Positions 51,109 to 59,397 of a stretch of 64,000 nucleotides of DNA are shown piece after piece (position 1 is the stretch's first letter; every line of letters starts with the position of its first letter). The stretch is from positions 170,056 to 234,055 of the forward strand of contig NZ_JAQLFP010000001.1 in NCBI RefSeq assembly GCF_028207065.1. The letters are read 5' to 3'. The position numbers and the translations under genes were made by a program. The notes below the pieces were generated by a model. The model was not told the origin of the DNA. It ran no database searches and worked only from the letters and a program-made list of their open reading frames with translations. Source of the DNA: Collinsella aerofaciens (GTDB lineage Bacteria; Actinomycetota; Coriobacteriia; Coriobacteriales; Coriobacteriaceae).

Positions 51109-51383
51109 AGTTCCTCCGCTCCTTTCCTTTAGCGTGGGGCTGTCGTTGTTTCCGCCCCTCGTTATCCGCGTACCATCCGTTTCACACCATACGTATCATT
51201 GCCACTCCGAAAAAGCAATCGGACCCACCATGCAGCCGAGACGGACAGAAGACCGTGAGCACGGCGAAGAAGACGTGACTGGCGCATCCTTCAATCTATG
51301 CAACAAATGAAATCAAGCCGGCACCGCGCAAGCGCAAAACAAGACCGCTGGCACTGAAGCGCACGGCAAGTGGAGCATCGGTG

Positions 51384-53180
51384 CTACTTCTGTACGGGAT
51401 ACCCAAATCGGCTCTCAAGCTCCTCCAGATTTCTCAAGAACAAACGCCTTCTCATTGATCCAGTTTTCGTTTCAACGTTCGTTTCTTCCAGTGCAGTCTT
51501 TATCTCAAGTATCCATTCAACTAAATCCGCCGATGGCACCCCACCCGGAATCCAAACGTTATGAAGATGCACAAAGAACTTGCGAAGCGCCTCTTGATTC
51601 GCCGCATCTTCTCTACAAAATGACTCGACAATGACTCTCGGACTAGCATTAACCAACACTTTGACATCGCGTTCTGCAGCATCGTTGAGAAGTCGAGCAA
51701 TCTCCCTGCCCGTCAGTCCCTCCGCTCCCTCAGATATCATCAACTGACTCGACATCTTTTTATTCAGCTCTGTCCGAGCATAACGCTCAAGTTCTTCGGC
51801 GAGCGCCCGTCTTTTCCGCCTTTCGTCTGCACTAAATACTGGTCCAGAGAGGAGCTCAGAAGCTTTGTCTAGATCGGCATCGATCACTTTCTTGCAATAT
51901 TTGATAAAGTCATTTTGCGAAAATGGACATTCCCATTTGAGGTCAGATAGCAGGTAATAAACCTCGAGCACGTCGTGCAAACAATCGACTGAATAATGTG
52001 CTCTAGTAACTAAATCATAGTAACGCTGCGCGAGGCCATCTACATTATCGTCATCAAGATCGTAAGCGCACCGCATACTTTTAGCGATCTCCCTAACTTC
52101 GAGGGTATCGCGGTTGCTCGGGTACCGTTTCCAAATGTATGTTTTAAACCCTTGTTCGAGATCTTCAATATCTACATCGCCTGAAGGGTCGAATGCCTTA
52201 CCTATCACGGAGAAATCAGAGTATTGCTCGTAAAGAGACACTCTGCGATCGTATTCCAGCGCCTCCGGACTGAGCCATTCCTCTGGCTTTCCGTTTTGTG
52301 GCATGGAAGGTGCGTTCCCCATGGAGGTCAACAAAGCAAAATGGACTGCGTCCCGTAGAGCGTAAAACCGGTTTTGAAGTGCAATTCCTGTATTTTGAAG
52401 CACCTCAAGGCTGCAAATTCTTCTGATTAGCTCATGAGCACGAATCATTGCCCGAGCATTTACGCATCCGCTGGCCTCTACCCCCGCAAGTATGGCGCTA
52501 TGCATATCAAGGTCTTCCGATGGGCGACAATCTCCCATGAGAATTTCTTTGGTCAATGCAGACGGGCACGGCTTGAAAGGATAGACTTTCCAAATTAGCT
52601 TTTCGCGTACGTCTCTATCGAACTCTCGCATCGATTGCACATCACTTCCTTCCCAGGCATTTGAAACCAGCATGACCTTCAATCCAAGTCTTTCGACAAG
52701 ATCGTTCATCGTTCCGAATAGCGCCAAATCGTCGCTATGTTTAGAACGCCTCTCCACATCATCGAATACAAGAAAGTGCTTCTTTTTGAGCATTAGGCAG
52801 GCAACGGATTGTATCCCGACGGCGAGATTCACCGATAATCCCGTTCTTTTAATTAAAGCCCTCGAAATACCGTTGAGGGCGCCCCCTATAGTTTTGGCAG
52901 CAGCTTGCGCCTTCATACCTTTATCGCTAAGGTGTACAAGCGCCATCACAATACGTTCGTATAGATCATCAGCAGTGGCAATTCCGAACATGGAAACGCG
53001 GACAAGGTTGTATTCGCCCTTTTCGAGATACTCGTTGAGTTTCCCTTCGATGAATCGGGTCTTTCCCGATCCTCAATCTCCCTCAAGTGCAATTGCATAT
53101 TGATTGTCCTTATCCTTGAGATAGGAATCAATATGATCGAGTAGCTGATCAGCAGGCTCTTTTGACCGGCATGTCTCCAT
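51384..53180 (-). pseudogene. KAP-type P-loop NTPase interrupted by an in-frame UGA in Walker A
   Basis: From ATG 53180 (strong GGAGGAAATA site) the frame reads 35 codons, meets TGA at 53075-53073, and stays open for 563 more codons to 51384, about 598 residues if read through. The stop falls inside the P-loop: EGD-stop-GSGKTRF, where KAP-family NTPases have Trp (EGxWGSGKT). Walker B FLVFDDVE is intact at about 137-144. The gene is either inactivated by a single TGG-to-TGA change, read by suppression, or mis-sequenced. The fragment from 52991 alone lacks the P-loop. KAP NTPases occur in prophage and antiphage settings. Confidence 0.8.
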
Positions 53181-53282
53181 TATTTCCTCCTGCATAAACT
53201 TATAGCGAAAGATTTCCTTCGCTGCGCTAGATCAAACCGCAACCGAGGTCGCCCCGTTCACAACAATGATGGCATAAGCTCG

Positions 53283-53347
53283 ATCGAATGAGTATTTGAG
53301 CGCCCCCCAATATTCGCGGTACGGAAACGTGCAAATACTCACTCGAT
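53283..53347. repeat. GAGTATTTG palindromic repeat
   Basis: Arms 53283-53298 and 53332-53347 (ATCGA-TGAGTATTTG type) are complementary with one mismatch around a 33-nt loop. It lies in a 617-bp gap (53181-53797) that otherwise holds only one weak small frame. It could be a terminator-like or mobile repeat; only one copy is in the window. Confidence 0.6.
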
Positions 53348-53551
53348 GCTAGATCTGCGCTAGCGGCCGAGGCCATCGGAGAAGATCTGTTTGTCGCGGG
53401 CACGATGACTTCGCGTCGGTGATGCCGCCCCTTGTGATTTCAAGCTAGTTCGCCGTGGCGGCGTTCCTACGGGGGAAGCGTTGCGGCTCCTCTTTTCTGA
53501 ATCTGGCAAACCACCTGTAAAGGCGCGACTCTCTCAAGTGGTTGAGCTTAC

Positions 53552-53707
53552 TCAGTCTTCCGCGCTCATGTTGGACGAGAGGCACCGCTCGATGCGGTCG
53601 GCCCATTTGTTCCTGCGATTGGCGTTTGCTTGCATCACCGCAACCTCTTTGAATTGGCGTTGCAGCATGTTTGCCTTAAGAAAAACAAGCTGTTGAGACG
53701 CACCCAT
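53552..53707 (-). CDS. Possible 51-residue hypothetical protein
   Basis: A short frame from ATG 53707 encoding a hydrophilic, helix-prone peptide (begins MGASQQLVFLKANMLQ). No clear ribosome-binding site and no known family. Listed because codon choice and composition look more protein-like than the other frames in this gap, but it may be a fragment of a lost gene. Confidence 0.25.
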   Translation of the reverse strand: MGASQQLVFLKANMLQRQFKEVAVMQANANRRNKWADRIERCLSSNMSAED

Positions 53708-53797
53708 TTATACGCTTACGAAACGGCAACCATCGATCATCCCTTATTATTCGGAGTTAGAAGTATCGCCCCACGACGCTAAGCCGGTGACCATCCA

Positions 53798-54370
53798 GTG
53801 ACTTTTGACAACAAAATAGACATCGCCAATCTGATTGTCCAAGCATTCATCGGATTCTTTACCTTGGGGACCTTGATTGCCGCATTGCGGCAAAGCAGCC
53901 AGAACAAAAGGAACAGGGAGGACGACATCAAGCGGTATCAGCCATCCCGCATATCGGCATGGTACGAAGGGGGTCGAAACCGAACCGATCAGCCCAAGGA
54001 CAATCGATTCGTCTGGCAGTTAGTCGTGCTTCGAAACGAAAGCGAGTCCCCCGTCTACGACGTAATCGTCACCTGTGTCGGGATTAGCGGAGCCGGCCCC
54101 TCTTTCAAAGGAGAGGACAACCGTCCCGCTTTTCCCGACCGCGTCTGCGTCGGCACGCTTCCTCCTGGAGCATGGTACACATGGCTCCCGACGGAAGGGC
54201 ACGGAATGGGAGTACGCACGGCACCCGAAACGGCTTTCACCGACGCAAACGGAACTTCGTGGGTTCGGCGAGGCGACGGAAGTCTCGAGGAGATCCCTAT
54301 GGAGCCGACCTCGTTCTACAGGCTGCCCCTCCCCTTGACCTGGTACGGATGCAAGAAGCTGACCGAGTAG
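53798..54370 (+). CDS. Hypothetical protein with one N-terminal membrane helix
   Basis: A 190-residue protein with one transmembrane helix (about 10-30) and a soluble C-terminal domain carrying several Trp and Gly-rich turns (LPPGAWYTWLP). GTG 53798 is the only start in a suitable place and has no strong ribosome-binding site. No family recognised. It lies alone between the broken NTPase and the lactococcin module. A 9-bp hairpin (54421-54452, ACTTTCCCG/CGGGAAAGT) follows it. Confidence 0.5.
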   Translation: MTFDNKIDIANLIVQAFIGFFTLGTLIAALRQSSQNKRNREDDIKRYQPSRISAWYEGGRNRTDQPKDNRFVWQLVVLRNESESPVYDVIVTCVGISGAGPSFKGEDNRPAFPDRVCVGTLPPGAWYTWLPTEGHGMGVRTAPETAFTDANGTSWVRRGDGSLEEIPMEPTSFYRLPLPLTWYGCKKLTE

Positions 54371-54783
54371 CCCCTTGGCATCGTCGCTTTAAGCATTGGG
54401 TTTTCCGGACTGAGACGCGAACTTTCCCGGCCGTTCCGGATAACGGGAAAGTCAGAATCATTCGGGTTTGCGGGGCGGGAACGCGAGAGCGACTCCGCCC
54501 TTATTTTTCGATACACCCATAAATTGAAGCGAGATCGGCATCATCATCTCGAAGCACTTACTCACAGATCCATATGGTAAAGGTAGCAATTCACTACCTT
54601 TTGTACTAAACTTGATATAGAAAATCCGATTATCCGCATAAATACAGCATTTAAGGGCTGTTCATCACTTGAAAAAATAAGTGTTTTACCACGAATTTAC
54701 CATAATTGAATATGAGTCTTGATATGACGAAATATAAAGGGAGATTGCACGTATAATAAAACCGCGTATCTCCCTTTAACAAA
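54371..54783. other. Intergenic region between the hypothetical gene and the lactococcin module
   Basis: No gene is seen. It holds a 9-bp hairpin at 54421-54452 and an 8-bp hairpin at about 54578-54599 (AAAGGTAG/CTACCTTT) with a T tract. A further copy of the 11-mer ATAAATACAGC lies at 54638-54648. Base composition shifts to strongly A+T-rich from about 54570, marking the edge of the imported module. Confidence 0.55.
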
Positions 54784-55434
54784 CTATCTAAAGTTTTCTA
54801 CATTTATAACTCTGGAAAAACAATCGCACAAATTCATGTTGTGAGTGACCATGATTATAGTAATGCCCTTTTCATTTAATTCTTTCAAAAGTTTCATCAC
54901 TATCAATTCGTTCTCTTTATCAAGTCCAGAAGTTGGTTCATCAGCTAATATAATCTGACTTCCTTGCAAAATCAATTTAATAATTGCAATTCGCTGTTGC
55001 TCTCCACCGCTTAACTGATATACTTTTTTGTTAAGCATGTCACTTAGCTCAAATTGCTTTAAATACTTATTGATTAGTTTCAGTTTTTCTTCTTTTTTTA
55101 CTTTTTTATATTCAAGAGCTAATTTTAAATTCCACAACACGCTTTCATCTTCTATTAGTCCATAATTTTGAAATAGATAGCCTATTGTATATCTTCTCAA
55201 AATCATAGCATTTTTACCGTTCATGGACAAATTTTTATGACTATCAATAGTGATTGTTCCCTCGGATATATCAGTAATCAATCCTATTATATTTAAAAGT
55301 GTCGTTTTACCTGCCCCGCTTTTCCCTACAAGCCCCACAAATTCGCCTTTTTCTATTTCTAAAGATAAATTTTCAAATAGAACCTGATTTTTCCCATATT
55401 CTTTTTTGACGTTCTTTAATGTAATCAATGACAT
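54784..55434 (-). CDS. ABC transporter ATPase of the lactococcin-972 module
   Basis: A 216-residue ATPase with Walker A GKSGAGKTT (about 36-44), Q-loop LFQNYGL, signature LSGGEQQRIA and Walker B ILADEPTSGLD. It belongs to the MacB/LolD-like group used by Gram-positive bacteriocin modules. It starts two bases after the DUF1430 permease stop codon. A+T-rich codon use shows origin outside this genome, probably a Firmicute. Confidence 0.92.
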   Translation of the reverse strand: MSLITLKNVKKEYGKNQVLFENLSLEIEKGEFVGLVGKSGAGKTTLLNIIGLITDISEGTITIDSHKNLSMNGKNAMILRRYTIGYLFQNYGLIEDESVLWNLKLALEYKKVKKEEKLKLINKYLKQFELSDMLNKKVYQLSGGEQQRIAIIKLILQGSQIILADEPTSGLDKENELIVMKLLKELNEKGITIIMVTHNMNLCDCFSRVINVENFR

Positions 55435-55436
55435 AC

Positions 55437-57392
55437 TTATGCCCCCTTTTCAATCTCATATAAAGCGTTTGAGATATAAATTCTATAAAGCAATTCGCAG
55501 AATATGTAGTCAATAAGTATAATCGCAAAAAGGCAAGCAAAATAATAATTTATAGCAGTTAATACGCCTGATATAATTATTTCGATTCCCCAAAAAATAT
55601 ACCGATTTTTCAGTGTCCTAAAATGAGAGAATCCTAAAATCTCTTTTGCCGCATATCTCTTTCGATTTACAAAAATGTCCACATAATTTGAAATATACAA
55701 AATAAACAGTAAAGACACTATAAAGACAATCGTAAACATAGTGAGTGTTTTAAGAACGAATGTCACATTTTCAAGTTGCATTAAATAAGGTGTAAGTAAT
55801 GTTCCAGCTGTAACTAATTGCTCTAAATCATATTCTGATAACAAAGAAGAAAAATCTTCTCTTGACTCCATTTGAAAAAATAAACACCTTGTATTTAAAG
55901 AATCCAAATAGTAAAGTCCTGCAAAATTGCCCGTATCAACAATGATAACAGGATTAGCCATATCCGAAAAACCATTTTCTGTATTGACTTTTATCGTAGA
56001 ATCATCGTCTATATAAACAACATTAAATTTATCAATAGTTTTTTCTTCTCCCGGTATTCCATAAAATTGATTGTAATTCATCAATCGGAAATATTCTTGC
56101 TTAATATATTCGCTAATAGAATTTTCATCATTCTTATATTTATGTGGAACTAATACTGTTGGTTCACTAAATATATCTTCTCCCAATGGTTTTCCACTGA
56201 GCTGGATATTTGAAAATTCATTCAGATAATTTCTATTTGCAATAACAAGCTGTTGTTCATAATAGGGGCGTGATGTCTGCAAACCACCGTCTGTCCTAAA
56301 ATCACATAGTAGTGAATGGTTATGATTATACATCTCTAATGTTTGTTCAGAATATTTTTCTAATATGTCTGTGTTTGCTAACGCATAATCATACTCCGAT
56401 GAATTAAAACCATTAGCGGTATAATATCCGTCCAGATACTTATAATCTAAAACAGCTTGTTGGCTTTGTCTAAATGAGTTCCCCTGATTCAGCAATGAAA
56501 TAATAGTGATAGCGATTATTACCGAAAAAATTATTTTTATAGCCTGAACTACAATATTTGTGCCGCTATTTAAAGTCTTATTTTTTATCATTGCCTCTAA
56601 AGAAACAAACTTAATTAAAATACTTGTAATTAAAACACAAAGTATATTTATAGCTAAAACACCAATAAAGAACAGTACACTTGTTGCTAAATAAGAAAAA
56701 TCATATCTGTTTGTTAATGCGTAATATAAATTTAGCAAGAACAGTAATACTAAACATATTACAGCAAAATATTTTATTACACTGGTAATTTGCTCCTTTA
56801 AAATATGTATAGTAGAAAAGCCCATGCTTTTTTTAATACCTATTTTTTTCAAACTATAAGACGTATAAATACAGTATATGATTTGAAGTACAATAAATAA
56901 GATTACAAAATTCAGAAGATTCAATTCTAATACCATACTATACGGAATAGCGTCATTTTCAAAGTTATTTATTGCGACGGACAGTTGAGAAGCTATCTCT
57001 TTAATTGCGTTAGCTGGTAAATCTGTATAGAATACACCAACACTATCTAAAAAATCTTCCTTTTGCAATTCATGATATTGAAACAAAATAGAGGAAGATA
57101 TAGGCTGTTTTTGTGTAAACTCATTTAATGGATAGCAATATAAATCATAAACAGATTTATCTGTGGAAGTGAGCGTATTGTTAATGAGTTCTAATTTATT
57201 TTGAGAATATTCTTCTGTAAATATTGTATAAAATTTGTCGAGAATTTCTGGCGATGTTTCTTCTAAAACATACCCTTTTAAATTCTCAGTAGCAATGTTA
57301 TTCTTTTCATAAATGTTGTAAATAGAAGTATTAAAAATATATGCAAAGAGTATGACTTCAAGGAAAATAAAAATCTTTAAAAATTTTTTCAT
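55437..57392 (-). CDS. DUF1430 bacteriocin-associated integral membrane protein
   Basis: A 651-residue membrane protein with an N-terminal helix, a large extracellular region and clusters of helices in the middle (about 165-310) and at the C-terminus (about 540-640), a FtsX/MacB-like layout. DUF1430 proteins accompany lactococcin-972-type bacteriocins and act with the ABC ATPase in export or self-immunity. ATG 57392 follows AAAGGGGCG; the upstream in-frame start overlaps the terminator and is rejected. Strongly A+T-rich. Confidence 0.88.
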   Translation of the reverse strand: MKKFLKIFIFLEVILFAYIFNTSIYNIYEKNNIATENLKGYVLEETSPEILDKFYTIFTEEYSQNKLELINNTLTSTDKSVYDLYCYPLNEFTQKQPISSSILFQYHELQKEDFLDSVGVFYTDLPANAIKEIASQLSVAINNFENDAIPYSMVLELNLLNFVILFIVLQIIYCIYTSYSLKKIGIKKSMGFSTIHILKEQITSVIKYFAVICLVLLFLLNLYYALTNRYDFSYLATSVLFFIGVLAINILCVLITSILIKFVSLEAMIKNKTLNSGTNIVVQAIKIIFSVIIAITIISLLNQGNSFRQSQQAVLDYKYLDGYYTANGFNSSEYDYALANTDILEKYSEQTLEMYNHNHSLLCDFRTDGGLQTSRPYYEQQLVIANRNYLNEFSNIQLSGKPLGEDIFSEPTVLVPHKYKNDENSISEYIKQEYFRLMNYNQFYGIPGEEKTIDKFNVVYIDDDSTIKVNTENGFSDMANPVIIVDTGNFAGLYYLDSLNTRCLFFQMESREDFSSLLSEYDLEQLVTAGTLLTPYLMQLENVTFVLKTLTMFTIVFIVSLLFILYISNYVDIFVNRKRYAAKEILGFSHFRTLKNRYIFWGIEIIISGVLTAINYYFACLFAIILIDYIFCELLYRIYISNALYEIEKGA

Positions 57393-57427
57393 AACATACG
57401 CCCCTTTCTTTGAAGAAATGTATAAAA

Positions 57428-57454
57428 TAGGGCGGGACAAATAGCCCCGCCCTA
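57428..57454 (-). terminator. Hairpin between bacteriocin gene and export genes
   Basis: On the minus strand TAGGGCGGG and CCCGCCCTA form a 9-bp stem around a 9-nt loop, followed by TTTTAT. It lies 20 bp after the bacteriocin stop codon and would reduce read-through into the transporter genes, giving more bacteriocin than exporter. Confidence 0.8.
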
Positions 57455-57473
57455 GGTGTTTGAACTATTTTAC

Positions 57474-57788
57474 TTAATATGGATAATAATCATAATAAGA
57501 TGTTTCGTTCGCCCACCAAACTCTCTTTGCATCTTTGTAAGCGTAGTTTGACTTGAATCCACTGGTATATGTATCTCCGCCGACCTTTACAGTTGCCTTT
57601 ACCATGTAGTTGCGACTAATACCTGCTTTACGCCCAATTTCGGAATATACAATGGTGTCTGTTTGCCCTCCATTGTAGTACAAATCTCCACCCGCTACAT
57701 CAATAGCCCACGCTGTAAGTGGAGCGCCGACAACCATAACTGCTGCTACAAGACCAACTACTTTCGTTCTCAACTTCTTTGCTCTCAT
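57474..57788 (-). CDS. Lactococcin 972 family bacteriocin precursor
   Basis: A 104-residue preprotein with a Sec signal peptide (MRAKKLRTKVVGL ... TAWA, cleavage expected after residue 28) and a mature part of about 76 residues rich in Tyr, Gly, Asn and Lys, ending in an aromatic stretch (SYYDYYPY). It lacks cysteines. Composition and the downstream DUF1430 plus ABC genes identify the lactococcin-972 class, whose founding member binds lipid II and blocks septum formation. Strong GAAAGGAGG site. Target range is unknown. Confidence 0.88.
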   Translation of the reverse strand: MRAKKLRTKVVGLVAAVMVVGAPLTAWAIDVAGGDLYYNGGQTDTIVYSEIGRKAGISRNYMVKATVKVGGDTYTSGFKSNYAYKDAKRVWWANETSYYDYYPY

Positions 57789-57999
57789 TCGATAAACCTC
57801 CTTTCTCTTTTTTACTTTTTGATAGTTTTATGTCACGTACTGTTTTTACTAACCTCAACATAACATATATTTCATTAAAATTACAGGTATCTTAATTAAG
57901 CTGTTAAAAAATAATCAACAGCTGTTCTGATTAACCGGCTAATACAACCATGATTCCAACCACTGGTTTTACAAACGATAAAGACCAGCTTCCAACCAC

Positions 58000-58635
58000 T
58001 TATTTACCATTCTCGACAAGATAATCGAAGTCAATCAGCTGAAGCTGCTCTACGAACTTCTCCAAATACGAGACAACTTCCTCGTCATTCACGAATAGCG
58101 GCCTGTCCTGCGTCAGTCTGCCTGATTTGTCCTGCGGATAGCGGAGACTGATGCCGTTGTCATCGATTTCGGCAATGGCTTTTACAAAAGCACCCATGTT
58201 CTTGATGGTTGTATTGTCTTCACGGCACTTTTGCCCCGGAAACCTCGAGAGCAAGGAGTTCCACAGGTTTGTAAGGCTGTGGTCTTTCTTAGGCTTAGCC
58301 CCACATCTTTTTATCGCCCTCTTGATTGAAAGCTCAATACAGTGCCTTGTGAGGAACATCACCGGAATCGCGTAGGAATGTTCCAGCATCACATACATGC
58401 CCGGCCTGTCGGTCGCTCTCCTCCCGGCGGCCGCAAGCTCCTTGGCGGCATTGAGGAAGGATCTAATGAACTCATCGTCGAACCTGTCGGCTTTAAGCTC
58501 GTCTTTCACCAGGGCAGACGAGTCCAACAGCATGAAATTCCTCAAAGTGGGGTCATTGAAGCCATGCATCTGAGGCTTCATGACCTGTTGATCCTTGTAT
58601 TTAGGGAACACATGGTCATTGAACACGCTATCCAT
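58000..58635 (-). CDS. Hypothetical protein, possibly HEPN-like
   Basis: A 211-residue mostly helical protein. The central MFLTRHCIELSIKRAIKRCG ... KKDHSLTNLWNSLL pattern resembles HEPN-domain helices (E-L-x2-K then H-x-L-x2-L), but a canonical R-x4-6-H ribonuclease motif is not evident. There is no ribosome-binding site of note and no recognised partner; downstream is the A+T-rich bacteriocin module. It lies in the accessory zone, so a defence or toxin role is possible but unproven. Confidence 0.5.
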   Translation of the reverse strand: MDSVFNDHVFPKYKDQQVMKPQMHGFNDPTLRNFMLLDSSALVKDELKADRFDDEFIRSFLNAAKELAAAGRRATDRPGMYVMLEHSYAIPVMFLTRHCIELSIKRAIKRCGAKPKKDHSLTNLWNSLLSRFPGQKCREDNTTIKNMGAFVKAIAEIDDNGISLRYPQDKSGRLTQDRPLFVNDEEVVSYLEKFVEQLQLIDFDYLVENGK

Positions 58636-58715
58636 CAGAGAATCCCTCCTGTCTTCGCGTCTATCCTCGCCCCCGACTTCGAGTCGATGAACTCGTCCAC
58701 AGCCTCACCATAATA

Positions 58716-58940
58716 GACCAATAGATAGTACATCTGAGCTGATGCGGTGCCCACAGCGATGCCAGAAACTCAGACGCCCATGAATGGCGGGGAAACGTTA
58801 CGAGATGGATAACGCTCCAGAGCGCATAAGGTCCGGCTACTTTGCTCGACCGGCGACGAAGCCCCATTACAGTCAGAAACGAGCTATTCGATACCCCGTT
58901 GATGCATTTCCCGGTGTCGCATACGATGCAAGCAAGCCCG
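58716..58940 (-). pseudogene. Acyltransferase-3 gene fragment (copy 1 of a direct repeat)
   Basis: About 225 bp align with 63776-64000, which is the 5' part of the acyltransferase gene at the right end of the window, in the same orientation. The translated piece includes GPYALWSVIHLVTF and SWASEFLA, then loses frame by one missing base compared with copy 2. No 3' part of the gene follows. It is the relic of a recombination or insertion event. Confidence 0.75.
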
Positions 58941-59137
58941 TCTGGGCCGCCGATCGGGCGCCCGCGTACGGCCGTCTTTCCCTGCCCCGAAGAGGTCCCG
59001 GGGGGTATTGCCGACGCAGGCGTCGCCGTTTCAGACGACTGATAGGAAACTGCCGGACCTCAGGGAAGATGGCCACGGCCAGGTAATGTGGGTGTCGCGG
59101 GAAACGGCTTCCGATCGACCGACGATTGGAGGATACC

Positions 59138-59300
59138 ATGGCCAACAACGCAGCGCCCGCGAGGAGGGCCGTCCTCTAGCTCGATGTCGGGAAGTCCTTC
59201 CACTGGGCCTGCATGCTCACCCGGGACGGGCAGGTCGCCGTCAACCGCCCCGTCGCGAACTCCTAGCATGAGCTCGACAGGCTGTTCTCGCTTGGTGACC
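59138..59300 (+). pseudogene. IS110-family transposase fragment
   Basis: From ATG 59138 (with GGAGG) the translation resembles the N-terminal DEDD domain of IS110 transposases: LDVGKSFHWA, then LTRDGQVAVNRPVAN and ELDRLFSLG. In-frame TAG codons at 59177 and 59264 interrupt it, and similarity ends after about 55 codons. It is a dead remnant next to the acyltransferase fragment. Confidence 0.7.
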
Positions 59301-59343
59301 ACCACCGCACTTACCGGCACAGAGCTATACGCCAGGCACAAGA

Positions 59344-59371
59344 AAAGCCGCCGTTAAAGAACGGCGGCTTT
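59344..59371 (-). terminator. Terminator of the rml operon
   Basis: AAAGCCGCCG and CGGCGGCTTT pair perfectly over 10 bp around an 8-nt loop; on the minus strand TTTCTTG follows. It lies 27 bp after the rmlCD stop codon. Confidence 0.9.
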
Positions 59372-59397
59372 GATTCTCGCATATTTATTAAGAGCGA

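Noticed and set aside
53073..53075. Selenocysteine at the KAP UGA codon
   Set aside because: The position is a conserved Trp, not Cys, no SECIS-like hairpin was evident just downstream, and no sel genes are in the window.
53481..53696. 71-codon plus-strand frame after the KAP gene
   Set aside because: No ribosome-binding site, odd composition, and the opposite strand has a better though still weak frame.
47242..59300. A single integrated element bounded by tRNA-Val
   Set aside because: No integrase and no second copy of the tRNA 3' end were found, so the accessory region looks like accumulated pieces.
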